From NCBI RefSeq assembly GCF_001757355.1, contig NZ_MINO01000010.1:54691-118690 (forward strand): a stretch of 64,000 bases of DNA, given 5' to 3'. This document shows positions 48,884 through 57,921 of this stretch, piece by piece; position 1 is the stretch's first letter, and each line of letters begins with the position of its first letter. Source of the stretch: Sphingobium phenoxybenzoativorans. GTDB lineage: Bacteria > Pseudomonadota > Alphaproteobacteria > Sphingomonadales > Sphingomonadaceae. The notes under the pieces are model-generated. The model made no database searches and had not been told where the DNA came from. It saw only the letters and a program-made list of their open reading frames with translations. The translations under genes were made by a program, and so were the position numbers.

Positions 48884-50410
48884 GTGAGCGCAGCGGTGCA
48901 TGAACCGGCGGCGGCTTCGGAAAACCCGACCTTTGTCCGCAATTCCTTTTTCAGCGTGATTTCCGGCATCATGTCCTCCTTCGCGGGGTTCGCCAGCGGC
49001 ATCATCGTCGCGCGAATCCTGGGGGTGAGCGGCACGGGCACCATCGCCATGGCGCTCTGGATGGTGTTCGCGGCCGTGACGCTCAGCGACTGGGGCCTGA
49101 CCGGCGCGCTCGCCCGCTTCCTGCCGCCGGCCAGGGGCAATCCCGCCGAAACCCGTCAGGTGACGACCTATCTCGTCTGGGCATTCTGGGCGTCGGTGGC
49201 CAGCGGCTTGCTATTGCTGGCGGGCGCCATGGCGCTCTGGTGGCCCGAAGCCTTTACGATAGAGGCATGGCGCGGCGAGCATGGCACGCTGTCCTTCGGC
49301 CTTATCGCCTTCTGCTTTGTCATCCATATGGCGAACAGCTTCGGCTATCATTATCTGCGCGGCATTGAGCGGTTCGGCACGATCGCAACCTATTCCATTT
49401 CCGGCTCCGTGGCGCAGATCGGCATCGTCCTGGTGGGCAGCATGCTGTTCGGCCCAAGCGGCGCGATGATCGCCTATATCGTGGGCAGCCTGCCGCTTGC
49501 GATCATCACGTTCCGGCTCGCCCTGCGCGGCCGCCCTATCCGGGGTGACTATCGCCGCCGCGTGACCCGCTATTCAGCGACGCTGTGGATCGCGGGCCTG
49601 CTCTCGCCCCTGTTGTGGACCCGCGTCGACCTGATCCTGGTCGAGCGGCTGCAGGGATTGAACGCCGCCGGACTGTTCACGGCCGCCGCCGCCTTTTCCG
49701 CGCTGCTCATCCAGATATGCGTCATGCTGTGCGGCGCTGTCCTCCCGCATCTCTCCGCCGCAGGAGAGCAGGGCCGCCGCGCGACAAGCAGCGCGACGCT
49801 GAAAGCGGTGCTGTTCCTGCTGATGCCGATGGTGTTCGGAACCGCCGCCATCGCGCCGCGCCTCATCCCGCTGGTCTATGGCCCGGATTTCGCCAGCGCC
49901 GGGCTTCCCGCCGTTATTCTGGCGCTTGCCGCCGGGGGATCGGTGATCACGATCGCCCTGTCTAACGTCATGAACGCGCTCGATCAGAATGCGAAACTGG
50001 TCATCGGCGGCGCGACCGGCTGCGTCCTGACCATTGCGCTCGGCCTCGCCCTGATCCCGCATTACGGCATCATGGGGGCGGCCGCCGCCCGTTTCGGGGC
50101 GCAGGCCACCGTTGCCTGCATCACGCTCTATCAATTGAACAGGGTGCAGCCCGGAACCGTATCTTGGTCCTGGTTCCGCCCGATCGCGGTGGCCAGCATT
50201 TGGTGCGCTCTGACGGCTGCGGGCATTCTTCACCTCTGGCCTTCGGACTATGCGCTTATCCTGGCCGTTCCGGCGGGTGGTCTCGTCTACCTTGCCCTGT
50301 GCCGGATACTGCTGAAACTGGATGAGGCGGACATTCGTTTGCTGGGCCTGAAACCGTCGTCCAGCGCGGGCAGGGCGGCGTCGATGATGACGAAGTTCAT
50401 GCGCGCCTGA
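48884..50410 (+). CDS. Polysaccharide/lipid-linked oligosaccharide flippase (Wzx/MOP superfamily)
   Basis: A 508-residue membrane protein with twelve to fourteen predicted helices. It begins with the family feature FVRNSFFSVISGIMSSFAGFASGIIVARILG and contains WTRVDLILVERLQGLNAAGLFTAAAAFSALL, typical of Wzx-like members (both quoted only by their ends being diagnostic: RNSFFSV and GLFTAA). It would flip undecaprenyl-linked sugar units for surface polysaccharide. No glycosyltransferases lie next to it. A GTG start (around 48884) without a strong ribosome site is the only choice before the first helix. Confidence 0.88.
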   Translation: MSAAVHEPAAASENPTFVRNSFFSVISGIMSSFAGFASGIIVARILGVSGTGTIAMALWMVFAAVTLSDWGLTGALARFLPPARGNPAETRQVTTYLVWAFWASVASGLLLLAGAMALWWPEAFTIEAWRGEHGTLSFGLIAFCFVIHMANSFGYHYLRGIERFGTIATYSISGSVAQIGIVLVGSMLFGPSGAMIAYIVGSLPLAIITFRLALRGRPIRGDYRRRVTRYSATLWIAGLLSPLLWTRVDLILVERLQGLNAAGLFTAAAAFSALLIQICVMLCGAVLPHLSAAGEQGRRATSSATLKAVLFLLMPMVFGTAAIAPRLIPLVYGPDFASAGLPAVILALAAGGSVITIALSNVMNALDQNAKLVIGGATGCVLTIALGLALIPHYGIMGAAAARFGAQATVACITLYQLNRVQPGTVSWSWFRPIAVASIWCALTAAGILHLWPSDYALILAVPAGGLVYLALCRILLKLDEADIRLLGLKPSSSAGRAASMMTKFMRA

Positions 50411-50444
50411 TCGCGCCTGACCCTGATCGCGCCTGACAAGGAAA

Positions 50445-50474
50445 ACCCCGCCGCCGGACATGCCGGGGCGGGGT
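50445..50474 (-). terminator. Terminator after the peroxiredoxin gene
   Basis: ACCCCGCC-G-CCGG and CCGG-GGCGGGGT pair with one bulged base around ACATG. On the minus strand the stem is followed by TTTTCC, 23 bases after the peroxiredoxin stop. Confidence 0.75.
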
Positions 50475-50497
50475 CATCGAGAAAATAGCGGCCGGGC

Positions 50498-50977
50498 TTA
50501 GAGCTGGTCGAGCATATATTCGGCGGACGAGACCTTGAAATCGCCCGGCGCCTCGACATTCAACTGCTCGACCACGCCGTCATTGACGACCATGGAGAAG
50601 CGCTGTCCGCGCGTGCCCAGACCGAACTTGCTGCCATCCATTTCCAGGCCGACCGCCTTGGCGAACGCGCCATTGCCGTCAGCCAGCATGGTGATGCCAT
50701 CCGCGCTGGCGGATTTGCTCCACGCGCCCATCACGAAGGGATCGTTGACGGCGGTGCAGGCGATCTCGTCAATGCCCTTGGCCTTCAATTCTGCGGCCTT
50801 GTCGATGAAGCCGGGCAGGTGACGGGCGGAGCAGGTCGGCGTGAATGCGCCGGGAACCGAAAACAGCGCGACCTTCTTCCCGGCGAAATAGCTTTCGCTC
50901 TCAACCTGTTCGGGTCCGTTTTCGGTCATGGTGACAAATGTGGTGGCGGGCAGTTTGTCGCCCTTGGCGATCGTCAT
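50498..50977 (-). CDS. Peroxiredoxin, Prx5/AhpE-type atypical
   Basis: A 159-residue thiol peroxidase with the signature PGAFTPTCS and peroxidatic Cys49. A second cysteine in IACTAVNDPFVMGAW sits at the typical Prx5 position, and the C-terminal half contains LADGNGAFAKAVGLEMD. It reduces peroxides with glutathione or glutaredoxin. AAAGGAG lies 8-9 bases before the ATG at 50977. It is monocistronic with its own terminator. Confidence 0.95.
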   Translation of the reverse strand: MTIAKGDKLPATTFVTMTENGPEQVESESYFAGKKVALFSVPGAFTPTCSARHLPGFIDKAAELKAKGIDEIACTAVNDPFVMGAWSKSASADGITMLADGNGAFAKAVGLEMDGSKFGLGTRGQRFSMVVNDGVVEQLNVEAPGDFKVSSAEYMLDQL

Positions 50978-51141
50978 GGGAAGGCTCCTTTCCTGTAGGG
51001 GCAGCAATAGCGACCGTCAGGTCGGGCGTCCGGCGGCGGGTGTCAAGCCCCGCCTCATGAAAGAACCGGTCCGGCGTCGGGACCCATAGGCGGGTTCGGA
51101 TCGTTCTTGCCCGGCTACTCTACCACCTTATATCGGACGTC

Positions 51142-51702
51142 ATGGACCTTCCTCCTTTTTATGCCGGCCAAATTCTGTTGGCGATGCCGGGTATCGGCGA
51201 TGATAATTTCGATCATTCCGTCATCGCCCTTTGCGCGCATGACGATAATGGTGCCCTGGGCATCGACATCGGCACCGAAATCCAGGGGCTGGGCCTTCGG
51301 GAATTGCTCGCATCCTTCGATATTGACGGGGCGCAGGTGCCGGACAAGCCCGTTCTGCGCGGCGGCCCGGTTGAGCCGCGCCGGGGCTTCGTCCTCCATT
51401 CGCTTGACTGGGGCGGTCAGGAAATGCTCCAGGTCGATGACCATTGGGGCCTGTCCGGTTCTCTCGACATATTGAAGGCGATTGCAGAGGGCAGGGGGCC
51501 GGACAGCTATATTGTCGCGCTCGGCTATGCCGGTTGGGGCGCCGGGCAACTGGAGCAGGAGATGACCGGTCATGGCTGGTTCCTCGCGCCGCCCGACAAC
51601 CGCCTGATCTTCGAAACGCCGACCGAAAAGCGCTGGTCGGCGGCCTTTGCGGCAAGCGGCATCGACGCCGCCATGCTGGTAAGCGAGGGCGGTTCGGCCT
51701 GA
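51142..51702 (+). CDS. yqgE: YqgE/AlgH family protein
   Basis: A 186-residue UPF0301 protein: PPFYAGQILLAMPGIGDDNF at the N-terminus, HDDNGALGIDIG, the RGGPVEPRRGFVLHS motif, and GYAGWGAGQLEQEM. The family is widespread with no assigned reaction; AlgH was once linked to alginate regulation. It stands alone before ahcY. Confidence 0.94.
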   Translation: MDLPPFYAGQILLAMPGIGDDNFDHSVIALCAHDDNGALGIDIGTEIQGLGLRELLASFDIDGAQVPDKPVLRGGPVEPRRGFVLHSLDWGGQEMLQVDDHWGLSGSLDILKAIAEGRGPDSYIVALGYAGWGAGQLEQEMTGHGWFLAPPDNRLIFETPTEKRWSAAFAASGIDAAMLVSEGGSA

Positions 51703-51735
51703 CCGCGGCCCAGCCCGAATGTCGCGCAAACGACA

Positions 51736-51825
51736 TAAAGGAAACTTTATATTGGGTTGATTAACGGTGCGCCGGTTGGTAGAGGAGCGCCATCATCGCC
51801 AGCCATACCGGCTGGCTGGACCAAT
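51736..51825 (+). ncRNA. Structured leader upstream of ahcY (possible SAH/SAM-responsive RNA)
   Basis: The leader contains ATAAAG-GAAA-CTTTAT (a tetraloop hairpin near 51736), then GAGGAGCGCC, and then GCCAGCC-ATACC-GGCTGGC enclosed by a TTGGT/ACCAA pair. GAGGAGCGC also occurs in the core of SAH riboswitches, which control ahcY in other Proteobacteria, but the complementary pseudoknot strand was not found. A structured leader is visible; a riboswitch is only a possibility. Confidence 0.3.
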
Positions 51826-51849
51826 TTTTCCAGCAAATGGAGTATCAGC

Positions 51850-53274
51850 GTGGCCACTGCCCCCGCCCTCGACACGAACGACTATGTCGTCAAGGATCTG
51901 AGCCTCGCCGCTTTCGGCCGCAAGGAAATGGACATTGCCGAAACCGAGATGCCTGGCCTGATGGCCCTGCGCGCCGAGTTCGGTCCGTCGCAGCCGTTGA
52001 AGGGCGCGCGCATCACTGGATCGCTGCACATGACGATCCAGACCGCCGTGCTCATCGAGACGCTGACGGCGCTGGGCGCGAAGGTGCGCTGGGCGACCTG
52101 CAACATCTTCTCGACGCAGGATCACGCCGCCGCCGCCATCGCCGCTTCGGGCGTGCCGGTCTTTGCGGTGAAGGGCGAAACGCTCCAGGAATATTGGGAT
52201 TATGTCGAGCGCATCTTCGACTGGACCGGTGACGAGTCTGGAGAAGATGTCTGCAACATGATCCTGGACGATGGCGGCGACGCCACCATGTTCGCGCTGT
52301 GGGGCGCGCGGGTCGAGGCGGGCGAGACGCTGTTCACCCCGACAAATGAGGAGGAGGAAATCTTCTGCGCGGTCCTGAAGCGCGTCCTCGCTGAGCGTCC
52401 CGGCTTCCTGACTCGCACCGTCGCCGCCATCAAGGGCGTGTCGGAGGAAACCACCACCGGCGTCCACCGCCTGTACGAGCTGGCCAAGAACGGCAAGCTT
52501 CCTTTCCCGGCGATCAACGTCAATGACAGCGTCACCAAGTCGAAGTTCGACAATCTCTACGGCTGCAAGGAATCGCTGGTCGACGCGATCCGCCGTGGCA
52601 CCGACGTGATGCTGGCCGGCAAGACCGCTTGCGTCGCCGGTTTCGGCGATGTCGGCAAGGGCAGCGCCCAGTCGCTCCGCAACGGCGGCGCGCGCGTGAT
52701 GGTGACTGAGGTCGATCCGATCTGCGCGCTTCAGGCGGCCATGGAGGGCTTCGAGGTTGTGACGATGGAGGAAGCGGCGACCCGCGCCGACATCTTCGTC
52801 ACCGCCACGGGCAATGCCGACGTCATCACCGTCGATCACATGCGCGCGATGAAGAATATGGCGATCGTCTGCAACATCGGCCACTTCGATTCGGAAATCC
52901 AGATCGGCGGCCTGTCCAACATGAAGTGGACCGAGATCAAGCCGCAGGTCGATGAGGTCGAGTTCCCCGATGGCAAGAAGATCATCGTCCTGTCTAAGGG
53001 CCGCCTGGTGAATCTGGGCAACGCCACCGGCCACCCCAGCTTCGTGATGTCGGCCAGCTTCACCAATCAGACGATCGCCCAGATCGAGCTGTGGACGAAC
53101 ACCGCCGCCTACAAGAATGAAGTCTATGTCCTGCCCAAGCATCTGGACGAAAAGGTGGCCGCGCTTCACCTGGAAAAGCTGGGTGTGAAGCTTACCAAGC
53201 TGACCGACAAGCAGGCCGCTTATATCGGCGTTACGCCGGAAGGCCCGTTCAAGCCGGACCATTATCGCTACTGA
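51850..53274 (+). CDS. ahcY: Adenosylhomocysteinase
   Basis: A 474-residue NAD-dependent S-adenosylhomocysteine hydrolase that clears SAH to adenosine and homocysteine. It shows [48 protein letters not shown], the Rossmann [11 protein letters not shown], and the C-terminal KPDHYRY. The GTG at 51850 ([16 protein letters not shown]) has GGAG 8 bases ahead; the frame runs upstream to 51757 without homology. Confidence 0.98.
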   Translation: MATAPALDTNDYVVKDLSLAAFGRKEMDIAETEMPGLMALRAEFGPSQPLKGARITGSLHMTIQTAVLIETLTALGAKVRWATCNIFSTQDHAAAAIAASGVPVFAVKGETLQEYWDYVERIFDWTGDESGEDVCNMILDDGGDATMFALWGARVEAGETLFTPTNEEEEIFCAVLKRVLAERPGFLTRTVAAIKGVSEETTTGVHRLYELAKNGKLPFPAINVNDSVTKSKFDNLYGCKESLVDAIRRGTDVMLAGKTACVAGFGDVGKGSAQSLRNGGARVMVTEVDPICALQAAMEGFEVVTMEEAATRADIFVTATGNADVITVDHMRAMKNMAIVCNIGHFDSEIQIGGLSNMKWTEIKPQVDEVEFPDGKKIIVLSKGRLVNLGNATGHPSFVMSASFTNQTIAQIELWTNTAAYKNEVYVLPKHLDEKVAALHLEKLGVKLTKLTDKQAAYIGVTPEGPFKPDHYRY

Positions 53275-53297
53275 GCCGGTAGCGGATTACAAATTGG

Positions 53298-53335
53298 AAA
53301 GGGGCTGGCGAAAGCTGGCCCCTTTGCTTTTCTTT
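53298..53335 (+). terminator. Terminator after ahcY
   Basis: AAAGGGGCTGGC and GCTGGCCCCTTT pair over 12 bp (two wobbles) around a GAAA tetraloop, followed by GCTTTTCTTT. It lies 23 bases after the ahcY stop. Confidence 0.88.
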
Positions 53336-53405
53336 GCCTTCACCCGCCCGCGACTTTGGGCTACGTCCGCCCGATGGCATGGGGCGAGCATCAGATGGGA
53401 CAGGC

Positions 53406-55754
53406 ATGGTAGCCCTCTCGTCCTCAGCGGTAGCATTGATCGGCGCGATCCTGGCGCTCTGGCTCGCCGTCGCGGTGTGGGCGGTGCATACGGGCCTGGG
53501 CATGCGCAGGCATGGCGCTCAGGCGCGTGCGCAGATGGAGCGCATCGCCAACCTCCTGCATTCCGCTCCCGCGATTCCCGTCCTCGTCCGCGCAGATGGC
53601 CGCGTGGAGGCGCCTGACCGGCTGGGCCGTTGGCTGGGGCTTGATCGCGCGCCTGCCTATCTGTCCGAATTGACCGCGCCTGATGGCGGGCTGACCCCGG
53701 AGGATGCCGACCTTCTGGCGAAGGATGTCGTCGCCGCGCAGAAAGCCGGGAAAAGCTTCGTGCGGCCAGTCCGCGCCCAGGGTTCAGAGCGGTCCCTGCT
53801 GGTGAAGGGCGGGCCGGGAGGACCGGGCACCGCCGCGCCGGACGGCGTGATCCTGTGGGTGTTCGACGCGACCGAGAGCCAGTCGGAGATCGGCGCGCTG
53901 CAGGAGGAGCGCGACCATCTGCGCGCCGCGCTCGAATCGCTCTCCGGCTTGATCGAGGCCGCGCCGATGCCGACCTGGCACCGCAATGGCGATTTCCGGC
54001 TGACCCTCGTCAACAGCGCCTATGTAGAGGCGGTCGATGCGCGCTCCGCCAGTCAGGTGATCGGCGACGGGATTGAACTGGTCGAGGCGCTGGATGGCCA
54101 GTCGCCCAAGGACGCTGCCGCGCTCGCGCTCGCTTCCGGCAAGCCGCTTGCCCGCATGGTGCCCGCCACCATCAACGGCGAACGGCGGATGATGCGCGTC
54201 ATCGACATTCCGCTTGGCAATGCCGGCGTCGCGGGTTTCGCCATCGACGTGCATGAGCTGGATCAGGCCCGCGCGGAAACCCGCAGGCTGGCGGAGGCCC
54301 AGCGCGACTTGCTGGATCGCCTGTCCGCCGGCGTCGCCCAGTTTGGCGCGGATCGCTCGCTGCGCTTCTGGAATCAGCCTTTCACCAGCCTCTTTGCCCT
54401 GCAGCCCGAACATCTTGCCGAAGCGCCGGAGTTTGAGCGCGTGCTTGACCGCATGCGGGAGGCCGGGCGCGTGCCGGAACATCGCGACTTCCCGGCATGG
54501 CGCGCGGAACGCCGCGACTGGTTCCTCTCGCCGGAAGCGCGAGAGGAGAATTGGCTGCTCGCCGATGGCACGCATTTGCGCGTCTTTGCCCAGCCTCTGC
54601 CCGATGGCGGCCTGCTCACGATCTTTGAGGATCGCACCGAGCATGTGCAGCTTTCCAGCGCCCGCGACACGCTTCTGCGAGTCCGTACCGCGACATTCGA
54701 CAATCTGTTCGAGGCGATTGGCGTATTCTCCTCCGATGGCCGCCTCCATATGTGGAACAACCGGTTCCGGCGCATCTGGGACATGGAGGAGGCGATGCTG
54801 GCGGGGCACCCCCGCATCGACGTGCTGATGCAGAAGGTAGCCAGCCGCCTTATCAAGCCGCATCAGGCCAGCCTGGTCCGTGAGCTTGTCCGCGCCGCCA
54901 CTGTTGAGCGCAAGCAGCGCGGCGGACGGGTCGCCTTCGCCGACGGCCGCATATTTGATTTCGCCGCCATTCCTCTGCCGGACGGCAATGCGCTTTTCAC
55001 CATGCTGGATGTGACGGACAGCCGCAGGGTCGAGCAGATATTGCGTGACCGGAATGAGGCGCTGGAGGAGGCCGACAAGCTCAAGACCGCATTCCTCTCG
55101 ACGATGAGCTATGAACTGCGCACGCCGCTGACGTCGATCACTGGCTTTGCGGAGATGATGCAGGCGGGATATGCGGGCGAGCTTCCGCCCGCCGCCCGCG
55201 ACTATACCGACGCCATCATGCAGAGCACCGGGCGGCTGCAAGTGTTGATCGACAATCTGCTCGACCTCACGCAAGGGGAGGCGGGCAATCTCCCGCTCGA
55301 CAAGAAACCGATAGATCTCGCTACGCTTGCGGCCGAGGCGATGGCGCGAGTCCGCCCCGATGCGGAGGCGAAGGCGATTGACCTTGCGGTGGAATTGAAA
55401 CCTTCGCTCGGTCAGGTGACCGGAGACGCCCGCCGCATCGGTCAGGCACTGGACCGCCTTCTGGAAAATGCCGTCCGCTATTCGCCGGAGGGCGGCCGGG
55501 TGCTTCTGCATGGCGACGGGCGGGAAAAGACTGCGCGCCTCGTCGTGTCGGACAACGGCCCCGGCATGGACGCCAAGGCGCAGGCCCGCGCCTTTGACCG
55601 GTTCAGCCGCGCCAATCGCGCGCGCAAGGGCGAGGCGCTTGGTCTTGGCCTGCCGCTCGCCAAGCAGATGGTGGAGGCGCATGGCGGCACGCTCACCCTC
55701 CTGTCCGAAGTGGGGCAGGGTACGGTCGTGACCATGGAACTGCCGCGTGGCTGA
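53406..55754 (+). CDS. divL: DivL-like PAS histidine-kinase homologue with Tyr at the phospho-acceptor site
   Basis: A 782-residue protein: one N-terminal membrane helix (about residues 6-25), several PAS-like domains (about 85-530), then a HisKA/HATPase module. The H-box reads MSYELRTPL, with Tyr569 replacing the phosphorylated histidine, while the ATP lid is intact (N-box LLENAVRYS, G1 DNGPGMD, G2 GLGLPLAKQ). Caulobacter DivL has the same substitution (Tyr550) and works as a regulator of the DivK-CckA cell-cycle path. Length, domain order and the tsaE neighbour fit DivL. The ATG at 53406 gives a natural N-terminus. The stop overlaps tsaE by eight bases. Confidence 0.88.
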   Translation: MVALSSSAVALIGAILALWLAVAVWAVHTGLGMRRHGAQARAQMERIANLLHSAPAIPVLVRADGRVEAPDRLGRWLGLDRAPAYLSELTAPDGGLTPEDADLLAKDVVAAQKAGKSFVRPVRAQGSERSLLVKGGPGGPGTAAPDGVILWVFDATESQSEIGALQEERDHLRAALESLSGLIEAAPMPTWHRNGDFRLTLVNSAYVEAVDARSASQVIGDGIELVEALDGQSPKDAAALALASGKPLARMVPATINGERRMMRVIDIPLGNAGVAGFAIDVHELDQARAETRRLAEAQRDLLDRLSAGVAQFGADRSLRFWNQPFTSLFALQPEHLAEAPEFERVLDRMREAGRVPEHRDFPAWRAERRDWFLSPEAREENWLLADGTHLRVFAQPLPDGGLLTIFEDRTEHVQLSSARDTLLRVRTATFDNLFEAIGVFSSDGRLHMWNNRFRRIWDMEEAMLAGHPRIDVLMQKVASRLIKPHQASLVRELVRAATVERKQRGGRVAFADGRIFDFAAIPLPDGNALFTMLDVTDSRRVEQILRDRNEALEEADKLKTAFLSTMSYELRTPLTSITGFAEMMQAGYAGELPPAARDYTDAIMQSTGRLQVLIDNLLDLTQGEAGNLPLDKKPIDLATLAAEAMARVRPDAEAKAIDLAVELKPSLGQVTGDARRIGQALDRLLENAVRYSPEGGRVLLHGDGREKTARLVVSDNGPGMDAKAQARAFDRFSRANRARKGEALGLGLPLAKQMVEAHGGTLTLLSEVGQGTVVTMELPRG

Positions 55755-56202
55755 CACGTTGTTCGCGCCGGACGAAAGCGCGATGCACGCCATCGGCGCT
55801 GCCTTGGCCGCGCGCATCCGGCCCGGCGATGTGATCGGCCTGTCCGGCGGCCTTGGCGCGGGAAAGACGACCCTGACGCGCGGGCTGCTGTCCGCGCTTG
55901 GCCTTGCCGGAGAAGCGCCAAGCCCCAGCTTCGCCATTGTTCAGCCCTATGATCCGCCGCTGGTGCGCATGCCGGTCGCCCATGTCGATCTCTACCGCAT
56001 CGATGAGCCTGAGGATGTTGAGGAACTGGGGCTTGACGAATATCTGGAGGATGGCGCGCTGGTCATCGAATGGCCCGGCCGTATGGGAAACCGGATATGG
56101 CCGGACGCCTTGTTGCTCGACATCGCTGTGGAGCCGGATGGCGCGCGGCGCTTGACAGCTACGGTGCCGTTCGCTTGGAGGGACAGATGGCCCCCCTTAT
56201 GA
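55747..56202 (+). CDS. tsaE: tRNA t6A biosynthesis ATPase TsaE
   Basis: A 151-residue P-loop ATPase with Walker A GGLGAGKTTLTRG and the conserved SPSFAIVQPY and VDLYRIDEPEDVEELG. It drives the TsaBD threonylcarbamoyl-transfer cycle; tsaB is at 28.3 kb. The GTG start lies inside the end of divL and its end overlaps amgK by 16 bases, so the operon is tightly coupled. Confidence 0.95.
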   Translation: MADTLFAPDESAMHAIGAALAARIRPGDVIGLSGGLGAGKTTLTRGLLSALGLAGEAPSPSFAIVQPYDPPLVRMPVAHVDLYRIDEPEDVEELGLDEYLEDGALVIEWPGRMGNRIWPDALLLDIAVEPDGARRLTATVPFAWRDRWPPL

Positions 56203-57188
56203 CTCCGCCCGCTGCCGCGCCCGCCTTTCTCGCCAGCGCCGGTTGGGGCAATGCGCATATCCTGCCGCTTGCCGGCGACGCCTCCTTCCGCCGCTATTTC
56301 CGCATTGTGGAGGAAGGGCGGCAGGCGGTTCTGATGGATGCGCCGCCCCCGCATGAGGACCCGCGGCCATTCCTTGCCATCGCCGATCACCTGATCGGTC
56401 AGGGATTCGCCGCACCGCAGATTTTGGCGCGCGATCTGGACCAGGGCCTCGTGCTGCTGGAGGATTTCGGCGACATCCGCGTGCGCGAATATCTGGATGC
56501 CTCTCCGCATGAGGAACTGGCGGTCTATGAGCGCGCCGTGACCTTGCTTGCGGACCTGCACCGCCTGCCGCCTGCGGACCTTCCGCCCTATGATCGTGCT
56601 GTCTATCAGCGAGAAACGGCGCTGCTCACGGAATGGTATTGCCCGGCGGCCGGGCTGACCGTGGATGAGCCGGGCTATACAGCGGCGTGGGACGCGGTTC
56701 TGCCGGTCGTTGAGGAGGATGACGCGCCGAAGGTGACGGTGCTGCGCGATTATCATGCCGAGAATATCATGCTCATCCCAGGGCACGAACAGTCGCGCGG
56801 CCTTGGCCTTCTCGATTTCCAGGATGCGCTGATCGGACATCCTGCCTACGACCTTGTGTCGCTGCTTCAGGACGCCCGCCGCGATGTGCCGATTGAGGTG
56901 GAGGCGGAGATGCTGTCCTATTACAAGCGGATCGCCGGACCGAAGGGCGATTTCGACGCCGCCTATGCCGTGCTCGGCGCGCAGCGGAACGCGAAGATCA
57001 TCGGCATTTTCACCCGCCTGTGGCAGCGCGACGGAAAGCCGCGCTATCTCTCCTTCCTGCCGCGCATGTGGTCGTTGCTGGAACGCGATCTCGCCCATCC
57101 CGCGCTGGCGCCCGTCGCGCAATGGTTTGCGGCGAATATCCCGGCGGACAAGCGCCATGACGCTCTCGCCGGACATGCGCCTGCATGA
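56187..57188 (+). CDS. amgK: Cell-wall sugar kinase AmgK (aminoglycoside phosphotransferase fold)
   Basis: A 333-residue APH-fold kinase that phosphorylates N-acetylmuramate or N-acetylglucosamine at the anomeric position in peptidoglycan recycling. It shows GDASFRRYFRI (nucleotide loop), the catalytic DYHAENIML, and LDFQDALIGHPAYDL with the metal aspartate. The ATG at 56187 has GGAGG five bases ahead. The murU gene follows with a four-base overlap, the standard AmgK-MurU pairing that bypasses de novo UDP-MurNAc synthesis. Confidence 0.93.
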   Translation: MAPLMTPPAAAPAFLASAGWGNAHILPLAGDASFRRYFRIVEEGRQAVLMDAPPPHEDPRPFLAIADHLIGQGFAAPQILARDLDQGLVLLEDFGDIRVREYLDASPHEELAVYERAVTLLADLHRLPPADLPPYDRAVYQRETALLTEWYCPAAGLTVDEPGYTAAWDAVLPVVEEDDAPKVTVLRDYHAENIMLIPGHEQSRGLGLLDFQDALIGHPAYDLVSLLQDARRDVPIEVEAEMLSYYKRIAGPKGDFDAAYAVLGAQRNAKIIGIFTRLWQRDGKPRYLSFLPRMWSLLERDLAHPALAPVAQWFAANIPADKRHDALAGHAPA

Positions 57189-57904
57189 GCACCCGGATCA
57201 GGACGGCGATGCTGATGGCCGCCGGCCTTGGCAAGCGCATGCGGCCATTGACCGCTACCCGGCCCAAGCCGCTGGTGAAGGTGGCGGGCAAGGCGCTGAT
57301 CGATCATGCGCTGGACCGTCTTGAGGCGGGCGGCATCGAGCGGGTCGTGGTCAACGTCCATTATCTGGCCGACACGGTGGAGGCGCATCTCAGGACCCGC
57401 AAAGGGGCGATGACCATCCTTGTCTCGGACGAGCGCAAGGAATTGCTCGAAACCGGCGGCGGCTTGATGAAGGCGAAGGAATTGCTGGGCGACGACCCCT
57501 TTCTCTGCGCCAATAGCGACAATCTGTGGATAGACGGTCCGCGCGACAGCATCGCCACGCTTGCGGCCCATTGGAACGATGCGCGCATGGACGCGCTGCT
57601 GCTTGTCGTGCCGCACGCGCGCGCCAACTGCCATTCCGGGCCGGGCGATTTCCACATGGACGCCACAGGCCGCCTTTCGCGCAGAAAGCCGGGGCATATT
57701 GCGCCTTTCGTGTTCACGGGCGTCCAGATCCTTTCGCCCCGGCTGCTGAAAGATCCGCCGTCGGCCGCCTTCTCCACCAATATCTTCTGGAACCGCGCCA
57801 TTGCCGAGGGGCGCGCCTATGGCGTCTCGCATCAGGGTCTCTGGTTCGACGTCGGCACGCCGCAGGCGATCCCTGTGGTCGAAGACGTGCTGGCCCATGC
57901 CTGA
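57185..57904 (+). CDS. murU: N-acetylmuramate-1-phosphate uridylyltransferase MurU
   Basis: A 239-residue nucleotidyltransferase with the signature AMLMAAGLGKRMRPLT, the lysine in RPKPLVKVAGKALI, and FLCANSDNLWIDGP for metal binding. It converts MurNAc-1-phosphate and UTP to UDP-MurNAc after AmgK. It overlaps amgK by ATGA and is followed closely by addB. Confidence 0.94.
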   Translation: MSTRIRTAMLMAAGLGKRMRPLTATRPKPLVKVAGKALIDHALDRLEAGGIERVVVNVHYLADTVEAHLRTRKGAMTILVSDERKELLETGGGLMKAKELLGDDPFLCANSDNLWIDGPRDSIATLAAHWNDARMDALLLVVPHARANCHSGPGDFHMDATGRLSRRKPGHIAPFVFTGVQILSPRLLKDPPSAAFSTNIFWNRAIAEGRAYGVSHQGLWFDVGTPQAIPVVEDVLAHA

Positions 57905-57921
57905 AAAGGCCGTGGAAAGCC

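Noticed and set aside
51703..51849. Definite SAH riboswitch call
   Set aside because: The GAGGAGCGC string is present but its pseudoknot partner was not found, so it is reported only as a structured leader.
51793..53262. 489-codon minus-strand frame opposite ahcY
   Set aside because: ahcY is unmistakable on the plus strand, and the antisense product is histidine/aspartate-rich shadow sequence.
53784..55937. 717-codon minus-strand frame opposite divL and tsaE
   Set aside because: Kinase and TsaE motifs are on the plus strand, and no domain is visible in the antisense frame.
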